Source: Bacteroidota bacterium (GTDB lineage: Bacteria; Bacteroidota; Bacteroidia; UKL13-3). From it: DNA of 47,045 nucleotides. Both the position numbers and the translations under genes were made by a program. Where the stretch lies: contig CANNQU010000018.1 of NCBI GenBank assembly GCA_947507965.1, positions 1 through 47,045 on the forward strand, read 5' to 3'. Shown here one piece after another: positions 37,144-46,409 of the stretch. Position 1 is the first letter of the stretch. Each line of letters opens with the position of its first letter. The notes beneath the pieces were generated by a model. It saw only the letters and a program-made list of their open reading frames with translations. It did no database searches and was not told the origin of the DNA.

Positions 37144-38166
37144 TTATTGCATTAAAAACTTGAACGTGGCAATATTCTTTAGTGCAATACCAGTACCTCG
37201 CACGACGGCACGCAAAGGATCTTCAGCTACGTAAACCGGCAATTTAGTTTTCTGCGCAATTCTTTTATCCAAGCCTCGTATGAGTGCACCACCGCCGGTA
37301 AGGTAAAGACCGGTTTGATAAATATCGGCTGAAAGTTCGGGAGGAGTAAGTTCCAATGCACGTAAAATCGCTTCTTCAATTTTCGATATCGACTTATCTA
37401 AACATTGTGCAATTTCACTGTAAGATACCGTCACCTGCTTCGGAACGCCAGTCATTAAGTCGCGGCCATTCACTGCAAAGTCAGACGGTGGTTTTTCTAA
37501 TTCGGTGAGTGCTGATCCCACTTCTATTTTTATCCTCTCGGCTGAACGCTCTCCAAGAAGCAAATTATGCTGGCGACGCATATATTCAATAATGTCTTCC
37601 GTAAATTCATCCCCTGCCACTCGAATCGATTGATCACATACAATACCACTTAACGCAATAACGGCAATTTCGGTGGTTCCACCCCCAATATCAATGATCA
37701 TATTCCCTTTGGGTTCACTTACGTCAATACCTATTCCAATGGCTGCTGCCATCGGCTCATGAATCATATAAACTTCTTTTCCACCGGCCTTCTCAGCGCT
37801 ATCACGCACCGCTCTTTTTTCTACTTCGGTAATGCCACTCGGAATGCAAATCACCATTCGTAATTGAGGGGGGAATAATCTCCTTCCGGTGTTAATCATC
37901 TTAATCATCCCTTTAATCATCTCCTCAGCAGCCTGAAAATCAGCAATAACACCATCTTTTAATGGTCTTATGGTTCGAATGTTGTCGTGGGTTTTGCCAT
38001 GCATCTGCATCGCCTGATTGCCTATGGCGACGACCTCACCAGTGGTTCGGTTTTTTGCAATTATTGATGGTTCATCAACCACCACCTTGTCTTTAAAAAT
38101 AATTAAAGTATTCGCTGTACCTAAATCAATAGCCAGTTCCTGAGTTAAAAAATTAAATATTCCCAT
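37144..38166 (-). CDS. mreB: Rod shape-determining actin homologue MreB
   Basis: 340 residues. MreB forms membrane-bound filaments that direct lateral wall synthesis. The actin-fold motifs are intact: D-L-G-T-A-N-T near the N-terminus, I-D-I-G-G-G-T-T-E-I (about 158-167), and G-G-G-A-L-I-R-G (about 303-310). A -7 element lies 69 nt upstream. First gene of the mreBCD-mrdA operon; divergent from the giant CotH gene. Confidence 0.97.
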   Translation of the reverse strand: MGIFNFLTQELAIDLGTANTLIIFKDKVVVDEPSIIAKNRTTGEVVAIGNQAMQMHGKTHDNIRTIRPLKDGVIADFQAAEEMIKGMIKMINTGRRLFPPQLRMVICIPSGITEVEKRAVRDSAEKAGGKEVYMIHEPMAAAIGIGIDVSEPKGNMIIDIGGGTTEIAVIALSGIVCDQSIRVAGDEFTEDIIEYMRRQHNLLLGERSAERIKIEVGSALTELEKPPSDFAVNGRDLMTGVPKQVTVSYSEIAQCLDKSISKIEEAILRALELTPPELSADIYQTGLYLTGGGALIRGLDKRIAQKTKLPVYVAEDPLRAVVRGTGIALKNIATFKFLMQ

Positions 38167-38234
38167 GAAGAATGATATGTCGAAATGGCATCTACCTAAT
38201 GCTGTGCGAATTTATTAAACGATTCACGCAATTA

Positions 38235-38242
38235 CAAATTTA
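38235..38242 (-). promoter_or_regulatory. -7 element of the mreBCD-mrdA operon
   Basis: TAAATTTG on the minus strand, exact TAnnTTTG, predicting a leader of about 65 nt before mreB. A TTG lies about 24 nt further upstream, a little beyond the usual spacing. The 238-nt gap is shared with the divergent CotH gene. Confidence 0.5.
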
Positions 38243-38404
38243 GTTTCGTGATTTTTAGAGCCCACGCAATTTCCACCCTGTTCAATCGAGCGTTTATTGA
38301 TGAAGCTTCTGGAGGCAAGGGCCAGGTCAAGGCAATATCCTATCGATTATAGAAAAATAAATTCTCAAATTAATATCGTAATATTGTCAAAAGATTTCAT
38401 TTTG

Positions 38405-41400
38405 ATGAAAAACATCTACCTCCTTCTCTGTGCCTTAATTCTTGCCATTAGCTCCGACGCACAGAATACCTATTTTTATTCCAACACGGTGCATCACTTT
38501 GAAACAGTCGTCAATGGTAATCAGCAATGGAAATATTTTGTAGGCCTCTCCGAGCCAGACAGTAATTGGCGAAAGCTAAACTTTAATGATGCTTCCTGGT
38601 CATCGGGCAATGGCGGAATCGGCTACGGCGACAATGACGACGCCACGGTTACGGCCAATTGCAGCAGTCTTTTTATGCGTAAACAATTTTCAATTACCGA
38701 TACCTCAAAAATAATCGAATTGCTCTTAAGTATCGATTACGATGATGGCTTTGTGGCATATATCAATAATGTAGAAGTAAAACGTAAAAACATCGGTGTT
38801 GTTGGCGTAATTCCAACGTATAATACCCTCGCCACTGCCGCTCACGAAGCTGGTTTGTATCGAGGTGTAAAAGCCGAATACTTCTTTATCGATAAAGAAA
38901 CCATCAAGGCTCTAGTAAAAAACGGCACTAATGTATTCTGTATACAAATCCATAACAATACCACCAGTGGTGGCGATAATGACCTCTCAGCGCTGCCTTA
39001 CCTAATGGTAGGATTAAACAATAGCAGCGTCGTTTATGGAGCAAACCCTACTTGGTTTGCCCCCCCATTTTACAGCCATCTGCCCATCGTACAAATACTC
39101 ACCAATAATCAAGTTATTATTAATGAGCCAAAGAAAACAATGTGGATGCGTATTATATCGAATGGAAACAAACAAAATCACATGACCGATTCGGCTACCG
39201 AATATAGTGGAAAAGCCGGGGTGGAACTGCATGGAGCCTCTTCTATAAATTTTCCTCAAAAGTCGTATGGCGTTACCACCTACGATTCGATGGCATTACC
39301 CGATAATGTGAAAATTTTTGATTTCCCGAAAGAAAGCGACTTTATACTCTACGCGCCGTGGAATGACAAAACCTTGATGCGTAACGTGATGATCTATGAC
39401 TTAGCAAGAAAAATGGGCTGGTATGGGCCACGATGTAAATTTGTAGAAGTGTTTCTCGACACCCAATATGTAGGGGTTTATGTGATGATGGAGAAAATAA
39501 AAATTGACAAAGAAAGAGTTGCGATTTCACAAATAAAACCAAATCATAATGCCGGCGACTCCCTCACCGGGGGATACATTTTCAAAGTAGATTGGAACGC
39601 GGATCCTGGCTTAGGCACTTGGAATTCACATATTGTTACCTATAACGGACAAGCCAAGAGTGTGCGATTTCAAACCTCTGATCCCAATGGACTGGATATC
39701 ACCGGCGCACAGCGTAACTATATTGAGAATTATATCGACTCGTTTGAACAAAATTTAATCGGCACTAATTTAACCAATCTAACAACAGGTTATCGGAAAT
39801 ATATTGATGTCGGTTCTTTCATCGACTATTTTATTCTATCTGAAATTACGCATAATGTTGATGCCTATAGGGCAAGCACCTATTTCTTCAAAAATAAAGA
39901 TTCACAAGGGGGGAAATTAGTTATGGGTCCGGTATGGGATTATAACTTCAGTTTGGGAAATGCCTCCTTCTGTAACTCCAATGATACCAGTGGCTGGTCG
40001 GGCTGTACCGCCAACAATACGCTCTGGTGGTTCGATCGGTTGAACTCAGAAAACTATTACCGCGATCAATTACGATGTCGATGGACGAGTTTATACTACT
40101 CGTTACTTTCGACAGAAAATATCAACTCCTATGTCGACTCCATTGCAGCCTACCTTTACGTTCCTCAGCTACGCCATTTTACACGTTGGGTAATATTGGG
40201 CAGTGACCTCAATAACGGCCATGTCAGTACCGCCTATAGCCAAGAAATATCGTGGCTAAAAAACTGGTATCGAGGTCGAAGCACATGGCTCAACTTATAT
40301 ATGCCTGGGTGGCATAACCCCTGTGCCGAATCGCCTGCGGCCAACAGACTCCTGGTTTCAGAACTAAACTACAATTCTGATAAAAACCTGGATGGTGGTA
40401 ACTGGATTGAATTTTACAATAACTCTTCAGGTGCACTCAATCTGATAAATTCTGTTTTTTCAGCAAATGGTGGGGCTACTTCGAGAAAATTTCCGAATAT
40501 TTCTATCCCTAGTTTCTCCTATCTCGTCATTTGTGAAGACACCGTTCTCTTCAATAAAGTTTATCCCAATGTAAAAAACAAACTGGGGAATCTGGGTTTT
40601 GGCTTTAATAATAATGAAGGAAGGTTAACCCTATATGACATGAATTCATATCCCATTTTTAGCTTTATTTACTCTAACCAATGGCCATGGCCACAGGGTG
40701 CGAATGGAGCAGGGAAAACATTGGAACATTTCGGAATAAACAATTCGTATAGCAGTGCTACCGATTGGTTTGAAGGCTGTATTGGAGGTTCCCCCGGGAG
40801 AGCCTACGGTCGATGCATGCAGGATGTGAATGTGACTGAAATAAACTATACAGCAGCAACTACTCATAATAACGGCGACTGGTTTGAGTTAAAAAACAAT
40901 AGCAATAGCCCTAAAAATATTGGAGGCTATGTATTCAAAGATGAAGATAGCTCTCATAGTTTCGTTTTCCCTCCTAACCTTACGATACAACCCCACGATT
41001 ACTTAATCGTATGTTCGGATACCACCAAGTTTAAATCCTTTAACCCTACGTTTAAAAACCGTATCGGAAATTTCAATTTCGGCATTAGCAATAAAAGCGA
41101 TGCCATACGATTATTTACCAATACCAATTTATTGTACCAGAACATCTATTATACCGACACCGCAGCCCCATGGCCCAATGGTGCCAATGGTACAGGTTAT
41201 ACCATCGAACTAAAAAACGACACCCTCCAATGCGACGTAGGAGGCAACTGGACGCTGGGTTGTTTGTACGGAAGCCCCGGTAAACGCTATCACAAGGTAT
41301 GCAATCCAGGATTAACGGCAAAGGTATCGGTAAGCGAACTTAACCTAAATCCACCATTATACGCCGATGATGGCGGTTGGATAGAGCTTCACAATTTCGA

Positions 41401-44400
41401 CACCTTGGATTTAGACCTTACCGATTTCACCCTTGCACATACTGCGGCAAGCGATACCTCCTATGTTCTAAAAGAAGGAACTATTTTAAAGAAAAACGAC
41501 TATGTAGTGCTTTGTAATGACCTGGTTAAATTCAAGAAATGGCATCCTTTAATTACTAAAACCTATGCCCTCGACAAGTGGAAATTCATTGCCAATGGAG
41601 ACTCTATCGTATTAAAAGATTTTAACGGCAACAGCATCATAAAGATGAAGTCGGCCTTAAATGCCACACTTCTAACAGAAGCCAACGGACTTGGGAAAAC
41701 ATTAGAACTCAAAAAAGACACCTCCAACCTTAATTCGGCATCCAGCTGGTTTGATGGTTGTTTTGCCGGTTCTCCAGGCACTGCATTTAAAAACTGTAAT
41801 AAATCCAAATTGAATTTCTCTGAAATAAATTACAACGCTGATTTAAATTTCAATCAAGGCTTTTGGTTTGAAATAATAAACACCGATACCGTTTCCGTTA
41901 ACTTGGATAACTATTATTTCAGAAAAGCTTTCGACACCACCATTTATCGCTTTCGCAAGAATGTAATACTGGCTCCTAAACAATTCTATGCCATTTCCTT
42001 CGACTCCTCTAAATTTTGTGACGCCAATCCTTTTGTGCAGAACGCCATTTTCATGGCTAATCCAGGCTTCAATATAAAGGGTGATATCATTCAACTTTTC
42101 GACCTCAATGAGCAATGGTTAAATTTACGTTACAAAGATACCTTACCTTTTCCCTTGGCCGCCAACGGAGCGGGTTACACACTAGAAATGATAAACGACA
42201 GCTTGAACCCATTTGAGGCTAGTAGTTTCGCAACCCGTTGTTATGGCGGTTCTCCTGGTACATCATCAATCCTACCTTGTAACCCGGCCCTCACCAGCGA
42301 CATCCATATTACCGAAATAAATTATTTATCAGACGCCAATAGCAATAGCGGATTTTGGTTTGAACTAGAGAACCAATCGACTACTGCACTGCCCTTGTTA
42401 AACTGGCATTTAGCTGGTTTCGATTTAAAAAGAAGCTACCCAATAAATAAAAACATAATGGTGCCGGCAAAAGGTTATTGGGTGTTCGCCACCGACTCCG
42501 TTAAATTCAAGCAGCAGTTTCCTTTGGTAACCAATGTAGCTTTTATACCCCCTCTTCTTTTCACGACCACCGGCGACTCCATAAAACTAGTTGACTATCG
42601 AGGATTCTTGGCTTGTAAAGCTTTTTTCAGTAACGATTCTTTATGGTCGCAAGGGCCCAATGGCTTAGGCTATACGTTGGAAAAAAGAAATACTGTTAAA
42701 AATCCAATCACGCCCCTCGATTGGCAGAGTGGATGCTTAAAAGGCTCTCCGGGAAAGGCCTTTACACCTTGCACGAAACCAACTCTTATCATCTCCGAAA
42801 TAAATTACAAATCGAATAAAACAATGAATTCGGGGCAATGGTTTGAACTTAAAAACACCACGAGCAACGCCCTGAATTTGAGTAGTTATACCTTTAAATT
42901 TAATGCCACCGACTCCTTGAAAATAGGTTACACCCTTCCGGCAAACGATTATATAACCATTGTAAACGATTCCAACTTATTTAAACAACAACATCCCTTT
43001 AGTAGAAACTTTAAATGGATTTCATTCAAGCTGGATACGATAAAAAACGCAATGAAAATTTATGATAATACGGTGCTTATGAACAGTGCTTATTATACAA
43101 TACAAAATGCGACATGGCCTTTGGCCAATGGAGGAGGGTATACACTTGAACTTATTCATGACACGCTAAATGAAGCCGACACGCAATCATGGACTACAGG
43201 ATGTTTAAATGGATCTCCCGGCACGCCGATGCTTTTCCCGTGCAATCCAGCACTAACCTCCGACCTTAGTTTTTCAGAAATAAATTATTTGTCGGATACC
43301 TTTAATAATAGTGGTCAATGGGTGGAACTATTCAATAGATCAAATCAGCCCATTAGTCTTCAAAACTGGGTGGTGCAAAATAGCAGCTTAAATTATTTCG
43401 TATTTACCGAGCCCTTTAGTATTGCGGCTAAGAGTTATATGGTTTTGAGTAATGACACTTCAGCATTTCATGCCATTTATCCTGCGGTGCAACAGGTACA
43501 CTATTTGAATTTAAAACTTTCGGTCATTTCCGATAGTATTTCCTTACGCGATTATGCACAAACTACGGCATGTAAAGCATTTTACAGTAATGCGGCAAAC
43601 TGGTATCAGGGAGCCAATGGAAACGGAAGAACCTTGGAGAGCCTTACAGAATCGAAAAACAACAGCACCGTGGTTGATTGGAAGGAAGGTTGTATTCAAG
43701 GTTCACCGGGCAAAGCCCAGAGTAACTGTGTCGATCGAGTGCTGATAAGTGAATTAAACTACGCCCCACAAAACTCAACCAACGATGGCCAATGGATTGA
43801 GCTCTTCATCACTTCCAATAACACCACCAACATTAGCAAGTTTAGCTTTCGGTCGAACAACACATTAAACTCCTTTGTAGCCACAAAACCAACCCTAAGC
43901 AATACGTATTTGGTTTTATCGGCCGATACAGCAGCCTTTAATAATTATCATTCGTATATAGCAAACAAAGAGCAATTCAGCGCTTTAAGCCTTTCGAACG
44001 GAACTTACCCCTTGGTAATTTACGATCAAAACAATAGAATTCTTCAGTCGATTCAATACAGCTCAATACCACCTTGGGATACATTAGCCAATGGGAAAGG
44101 ATATACTTTAGAATTAATGAAGGACTCTACCAATTTTAGCCGCTCCAATAACTGGAAATCATACTGTAAACGTGGCTCACCTGGAGGTGCAACGGTATCC
44201 CCTTGCGGAAATGCTTTCGGTGTTCCAATACGCAACGTTTTGACGACCCCATTAATTTACCCGAACCCTGCAGGAAATGTGCTAACCATTATTCGAGACC
44301 ATCAGAAGGTAGAGAAGGAAGAATATCGTATTTATGACCTTTTGGGCCGAACACTCGGCTCCGGAAGTTTAATTCATTCAACCACCAATATTGATATTTC

Positions 44401-44470
44401 GCACTTTTTACCGGGTATCTACTTTATACAAATAGAAAACATCCAAGCCCTGAAATTTGTAAAAGAATAG
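38405..44470 (+). CDS. Giant secreted CotH protein with eight lamin-tail repeats and T9SS sorting domain
   Basis: 2021 residues from the ATG at 38405; the frame opens with TTG at 38297 but only the later ATG begins a signal peptide (M-K-N-I-Y-L-L-L-C-A, cleavage near S-D-A-Q). About residues 25-205 form a beta-rich N-terminal domain (S-I-D-Y-D-D-G-F-V-A-Y), about 225-640 a CotH domain (M-M-E-K-I-K-I-D-K-E-R and G-P-V-W-D-Y-N-F-S-L-G at 508-518), about 645-1935 eight lamin-tail repeats (entered separately), and the last about 85 residues a type A T9SS domain (I-Y-P-N-P). It must be a surface protein. Its CotH domain may phosphorylate other exported proteins, or may be only structural. Confidence 0.88.
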   Translation: MKNIYLLLCALILAISSDAQNTYFYSNTVHHFETVVNGNQQWKYFVGLSEPDSNWRKLNFNDASWSSGNGGIGYGDNDDATVTANCSSLFMRKQFSITDTSKIIELLLSIDYDDGFVAYINNVEVKRKNIGVVGVIPTYNTLATAAHEAGLYRGVKAEYFFIDKETIKALVKNGTNVFCIQIHNNTTSGGDNDLSALPYLMVGLNNSSVVYGANPTWFAPPFYSHLPIVQILTNNQVIINEPKKTMWMRIISNGNKQNHMTDSATEYSGKAGVELHGASSINFPQKSYGVTTYDSMALPDNVKIFDFPKESDFILYAPWNDKTLMRNVMIYDLARKMGWYGPRCKFVEVFLDTQYVGVYVMMEKIKIDKERVAISQIKPNHNAGDSLTGGYIFKVDWNADPGLGTWNSHIVTYNGQAKSVRFQTSDPNGLDITGAQRNYIENYIDSFEQNLIGTNLTNLTTGYRKYIDVGSFIDYFILSEITHNVDAYRASTYFFKNKDSQGGKLVMGPVWDYNFSLGNASFCNSNDTSGWSGCTANNTLWWFDRLNSENYYRDQLRCRWTSLYYSLLSTENINSYVDSIAAYLYVPQLRHFTRWVILGSDLNNGHVSTAYSQEISWLKNWYRGRSTWLNLYMPGWHNPCAESPAANRLLVSELNYNSDKNLDGGNWIEFYNNSSGALNLINSVFSANGGATSRKFPNISIPSFSYLVICEDTVLFNKVYPNVKNKLGNLGFGFNNNEGRLTLYDMNSYPIFSFIYSNQWPWPQGANGAGKTLEHFGINNSYSSATDWFEGCIGGSPGRAYGRCMQDVNVTEINYTAATTHNNGDWFELKNNSNSPKNIGGYVFKDEDSSHSFVFPPNLTIQPHDYLIVCSDTTKFKSFNPTFKNRIGNFNFGISNKSDAIRLFTNTNLLYQNIYYTDTAAPWPNGANGTGYTIELKNDTLQCDVGGNWTLGCLYGSPGKRYHKVCNPGLTAKVSVSELNLNPPLYADDGGWIELHNFDTLDLDLTDFTLAHTAASDTSYVLKEGTILKKNDYVVLCNDLVKFKKWHPLITKTYALDKWKFIANGDSIVLKDFNGNSIIKMKSALNATLLTEANGLGKTLELKKDTSNLNSASSWFDGCFAGSPGTAFKNCNKSKLNFSEINYNADLNFNQGFWFEIINTDTVSVNLDNYYFRKAFDTTIYRFRKNVILAPKQFYAISFDSSKFCDANPFVQNAIFMANPGFNIKGDIIQLFDLNEQWLNLRYKDTLPFPLAANGAGYTLEMINDSLNPFEASSFATRCYGGSPGTSSILPCNPALTSDIHITEINYLSDANSNSGFWFELENQSTTALPLLNWHLAGFDLKRSYPINKNIMVPAKGYWVFATDSVKFKQQFPLVTNVAFIPPLLFTTTGDSIKLVDYRGFLACKAFFSNDSLWSQGPNGLGYTLEKRNTVKNPITPLDWQSGCLKGSPGKAFTPCTKPTLIISEINYKSNKTMNSGQWFELKNTTSNALNLSSYTFKFNATDSLKIGYTLPANDYITIVNDSNLFKQQHPFSRNFKWISFKLDTIKNAMKIYDNTVLMNSAYYTIQNATWPLANGGGYTLELIHDTLNEADTQSWTTGCLNGSPGTPMLFPCNPALTSDLSFSEINYLSDTFNNSGQWVELFNRSNQPISLQNWVVQNSSLNYFVFTEPFSIAAKSYMVLSNDTSAFHAIYPAVQQVHYLNLKLSVISDSISLRDYAQTTACKAFYSNAANWYQGANGNGRTLESLTESKNNSTVVDWKEGCIQGSPGKAQSNCVDRVLISELNYAPQNSTNDGQWIELFITSNNTTNISKFSFRSNNTLNSFVATKPTLSNTYLVLSADTAAFNNYHSYIANKEQFSALSLSNGTYPLVIYDQNNRILQSIQYSSIPPWDTLANGKGYTLELMKDSTNFSRSNNWKSYCKRGSPGGATVSPCGNAFGVPIRNVLTTPLIYPNPAGNVLTIIRDHQKVEKEEYRIYDLLGRTLGSGSLIHSTTNIDISHFLPGIYFIQIENIQALKFVKE
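40337..44209 (+). repeat. Eight tandem lamin-tail domain repeats (about 160 residues each)
   Basis: Each unit starts with a strand like I-S-E-I-N-Y followed by G-x-W-[FIV]-E-L, and ends with G-x-G-x-T-L-E-L, W-x-x-G-C and G-S-P-G. The starts fall near 40348, 40827, 41321, 41809, 42303, 42784, 43264 and 43739, spacing 475-495 nt. Divergence between units is high at DNA level. The Cys pair in each (W-x-x-G-C and the following C about 10-13 residues on) may form one disulfide per repeat. Confidence 0.85.
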
Positions 44471-44553
44471 CTATTAATGGATGGATACTGCATGATTAAC
44501 CTTTATTCGGTTTTTCTTAAGTACTCCATTATTTGCAATATCATCAACTGCTT

Positions 44554-45780
44554 ATGTATCGCTTACTTCATTTATATAGAGATTCATTTGCCAATATTCA
44601 AAAAAATATATGGATCTTATCCTTCACGATGTTCATCAATCGTAGCGGATCGATGGTACTACTTTTCACCTCTCTTTACCTTACCAAAGAATTACATTTC
44701 ACCATAGCCGAGGCAGGCATCGCCATGAGTTTTTACGGAATCGGGAGCGTATTAGGCTCTTATGCTGGAGGTTGGTTAACCGATAGAAAGAGCTTTTTTG
44801 ATATCATGATTTTATCCCTCGTAAGCAGCGGCTTGATATTACTAATCCTGCTCGCCGTTACCACTCCTTTTCTCATCGCCTGTGTTATTTTTGCTTATGC
44901 CTTTTCCTCCGACCTTTTTCGTCCTGCAAACGCTAAAGCCATTGCGTTATATAGTACGCCCTTAAACCGAACCCGCTCCGTTTCTTTAGTTCGACTTGCC
45001 ATTAACTTAGGCTTCTCCGTTGGTCCTGCTGCTGGAGGATTTATAGCCTACTATTTAGGATATAAATGGCTTTTTGTGGTAGACGCTATGACCAGTATGG
45101 GGGCAGCATTTATTTTATATTACTATCTACCCCGACCCAAAGATGAGCCAAAAAGCTTGACATCAACGATACTGGGCGACCGAAGTACATCAGCTTACCG
45201 CGATTATACCTATTTACTATTTATATTATTCGTTGCCCTCTTCGGCATTTGTTTCTTCCAACTTTTTGCAAGCATCCCACAATACTTTAATACCGTGAGT
45301 CATTATGATGAAGGCACCATTGGATTATTACTGGCACTTAATGGAATATTGGTGGTACTAATTGAAATGCCTTTCATTGCCTTTCTGGAGAAAAAACAAA
45401 AAATATTTCCTTTCATAATTGCCGGAGTATTATGTATACCGATATCCTTTGGAATTTTACAATTCGGACATCATTTGATGATCTCGGCCATAATCTACAC
45501 CTTCATTATAACGATGTCTGAAATTTTTGCCATGCCATTTATGATGAACTATTCACTTTCAAGAGCAAGCAAAGAAAGACAAGGACAGTATTCTGCACTC
45601 TATTCTATTTCTTACGGATTGGCCAATATTGCAGCTCCTTTATTGGGCCTTGGCATCGCAAGCAGATACGGATTCAACACCATGTTTGATTTTTTTATAG
45701 CACTGAGTTTACTTACTGCCTTGGGCTTTTTGTTGTTAAGTAAACATGCTTCCAAAACAATAACGATTCCGATCAGATAA
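44554..45780 (+). CDS. MFS transporter, multidrug-efflux-like
   Basis: 408 residues from the ATG at 44554; the frame opens with TTG at 44533. Twelve membrane helices are likely. The loop 2-3 MFS motif is G-S-Y-A-G-G-W-L-T-D-R-K (starting near residue 67), and R-S-V-S-L-V-R-L-A-I-N-L-G-F-S-V-G-P-A-A-G-G near helix 5 is motif C-like, seen in drug/proton antiporters of the MdtH/YttB type. Substrate unknown. It ends 8 nt inside the convergent response-regulator gene, so the two 3' ends overlap. Confidence 0.88.
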   Translation: MYRLLHLYRDSFANIQKNIWILSFTMFINRSGSMVLLFTSLYLTKELHFTIAEAGIAMSFYGIGSVLGSYAGGWLTDRKSFFDIMILSLVSSGLILLILLAVTTPFLIACVIFAYAFSSDLFRPANAKAIALYSTPLNRTRSVSLVRLAINLGFSVGPAAGGFIAYYLGYKWLFVVDAMTSMGAAFILYYYLPRPKDEPKSLTSTILGDRSTSAYRDYTYLLFILFVALFGICFFQLFASIPQYFNTVSHYDEGTIGLLLALNGILVVLIEMPFIAFLEKKQKIFPFIIAGVLCIPISFGILQFGHHLMISAIIYTFIITMSEIFAMPFMMNYSLSRASKERQGQYSALYSISYGLANIAAPLLGLGIASRYGFNTMFDFFIALSLLTALGFLLLSKHASKTITIPIR

Positions 45781-46408
45781 ACTTATTTTCTTTCGCTGTT
45801 TTTATGGCATCAGCCTTACTGTGAACATCAAGTTTCTGATAAATATTTTTAATATGGGTCTTCACCGTCTCCATATCAATAAATAACTCATCGGCGATTC
45901 TTCGACGGCTCTTTCCTAATGCAACATTTTCTAGTACTTCTGTTTCTCGTTTCGATAAAGGTGAGTTCTGATTACGTTGAAAGGAGTTGATGACGAGCCT
46001 CGCAACACCTGCACTCATTGGGGCTCCACCCTCCACAACCTCCCTAATGGCCTCGATAATTTTTGACGACGGCGTATTTTTTGTGAGATAACCGGAGGCT
46101 CCGTTGGTGAGGGCATGAAACACCGTTTCGTTGTTTTCATATACCGTTAGAATTACAATATGTAATTGGGGCAAAATCTTTTTTATTTTGGGTAACGCCT
46201 CAATGCCATTAATTCCTGGCAATTCAACATCAAGTAAAAGTACATCTGGCTTAATCAGTAGTAAATGTTTTACAGCCTCTTCATACGACTTATAGGAGCC
46301 TACCACTTCAAAGCCATCTTCACGGCTAATAAGGTAAGCATAACTTTCTCGTATCATACTGTCGTCTTCGATAATGGCTACGGCTATTTTGTTAGGGGAA
46401 GGTTGCAT
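45773..46408 (-). CDS. NarL/FixJ-type response regulator
   Basis: 211 residues. Receiver domain (about 8-125) with the acidic pair E14-D15, phospho-acceptor D60 (L-L-L-D), T88 and K110, then a LuxR-type helix-turn-helix at about 150-208 (L-S-K-R-E-T-E-V-L and T-V-K-T-H-I-K-N-I-Y). It should be activated by the kinase encoded 1 nt upstream and bind DNA as a dimer. Target genes are unknown; the convergent MFS gene is not obviously one. Confidence 0.94.
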   Translation of the reverse strand: MQPSPNKIAVAIIEDDSMIRESYAYLISREDGFEVVGSYKSYEEAVKHLLLIKPDVLLLDVELPGINGIEALPKIKKILPQLHIVILTVYENNETVFHALTNGASGYLTKNTPSSKIIEAIREVVEGGAPMSAGVARLVINSFQRNQNSPLSKRETEVLENVALGKSRRRIADELFIDMETVKTHIKNIYQKLDVHSKADAIKTAKENKFI

Positions 46409-46409
46409 A

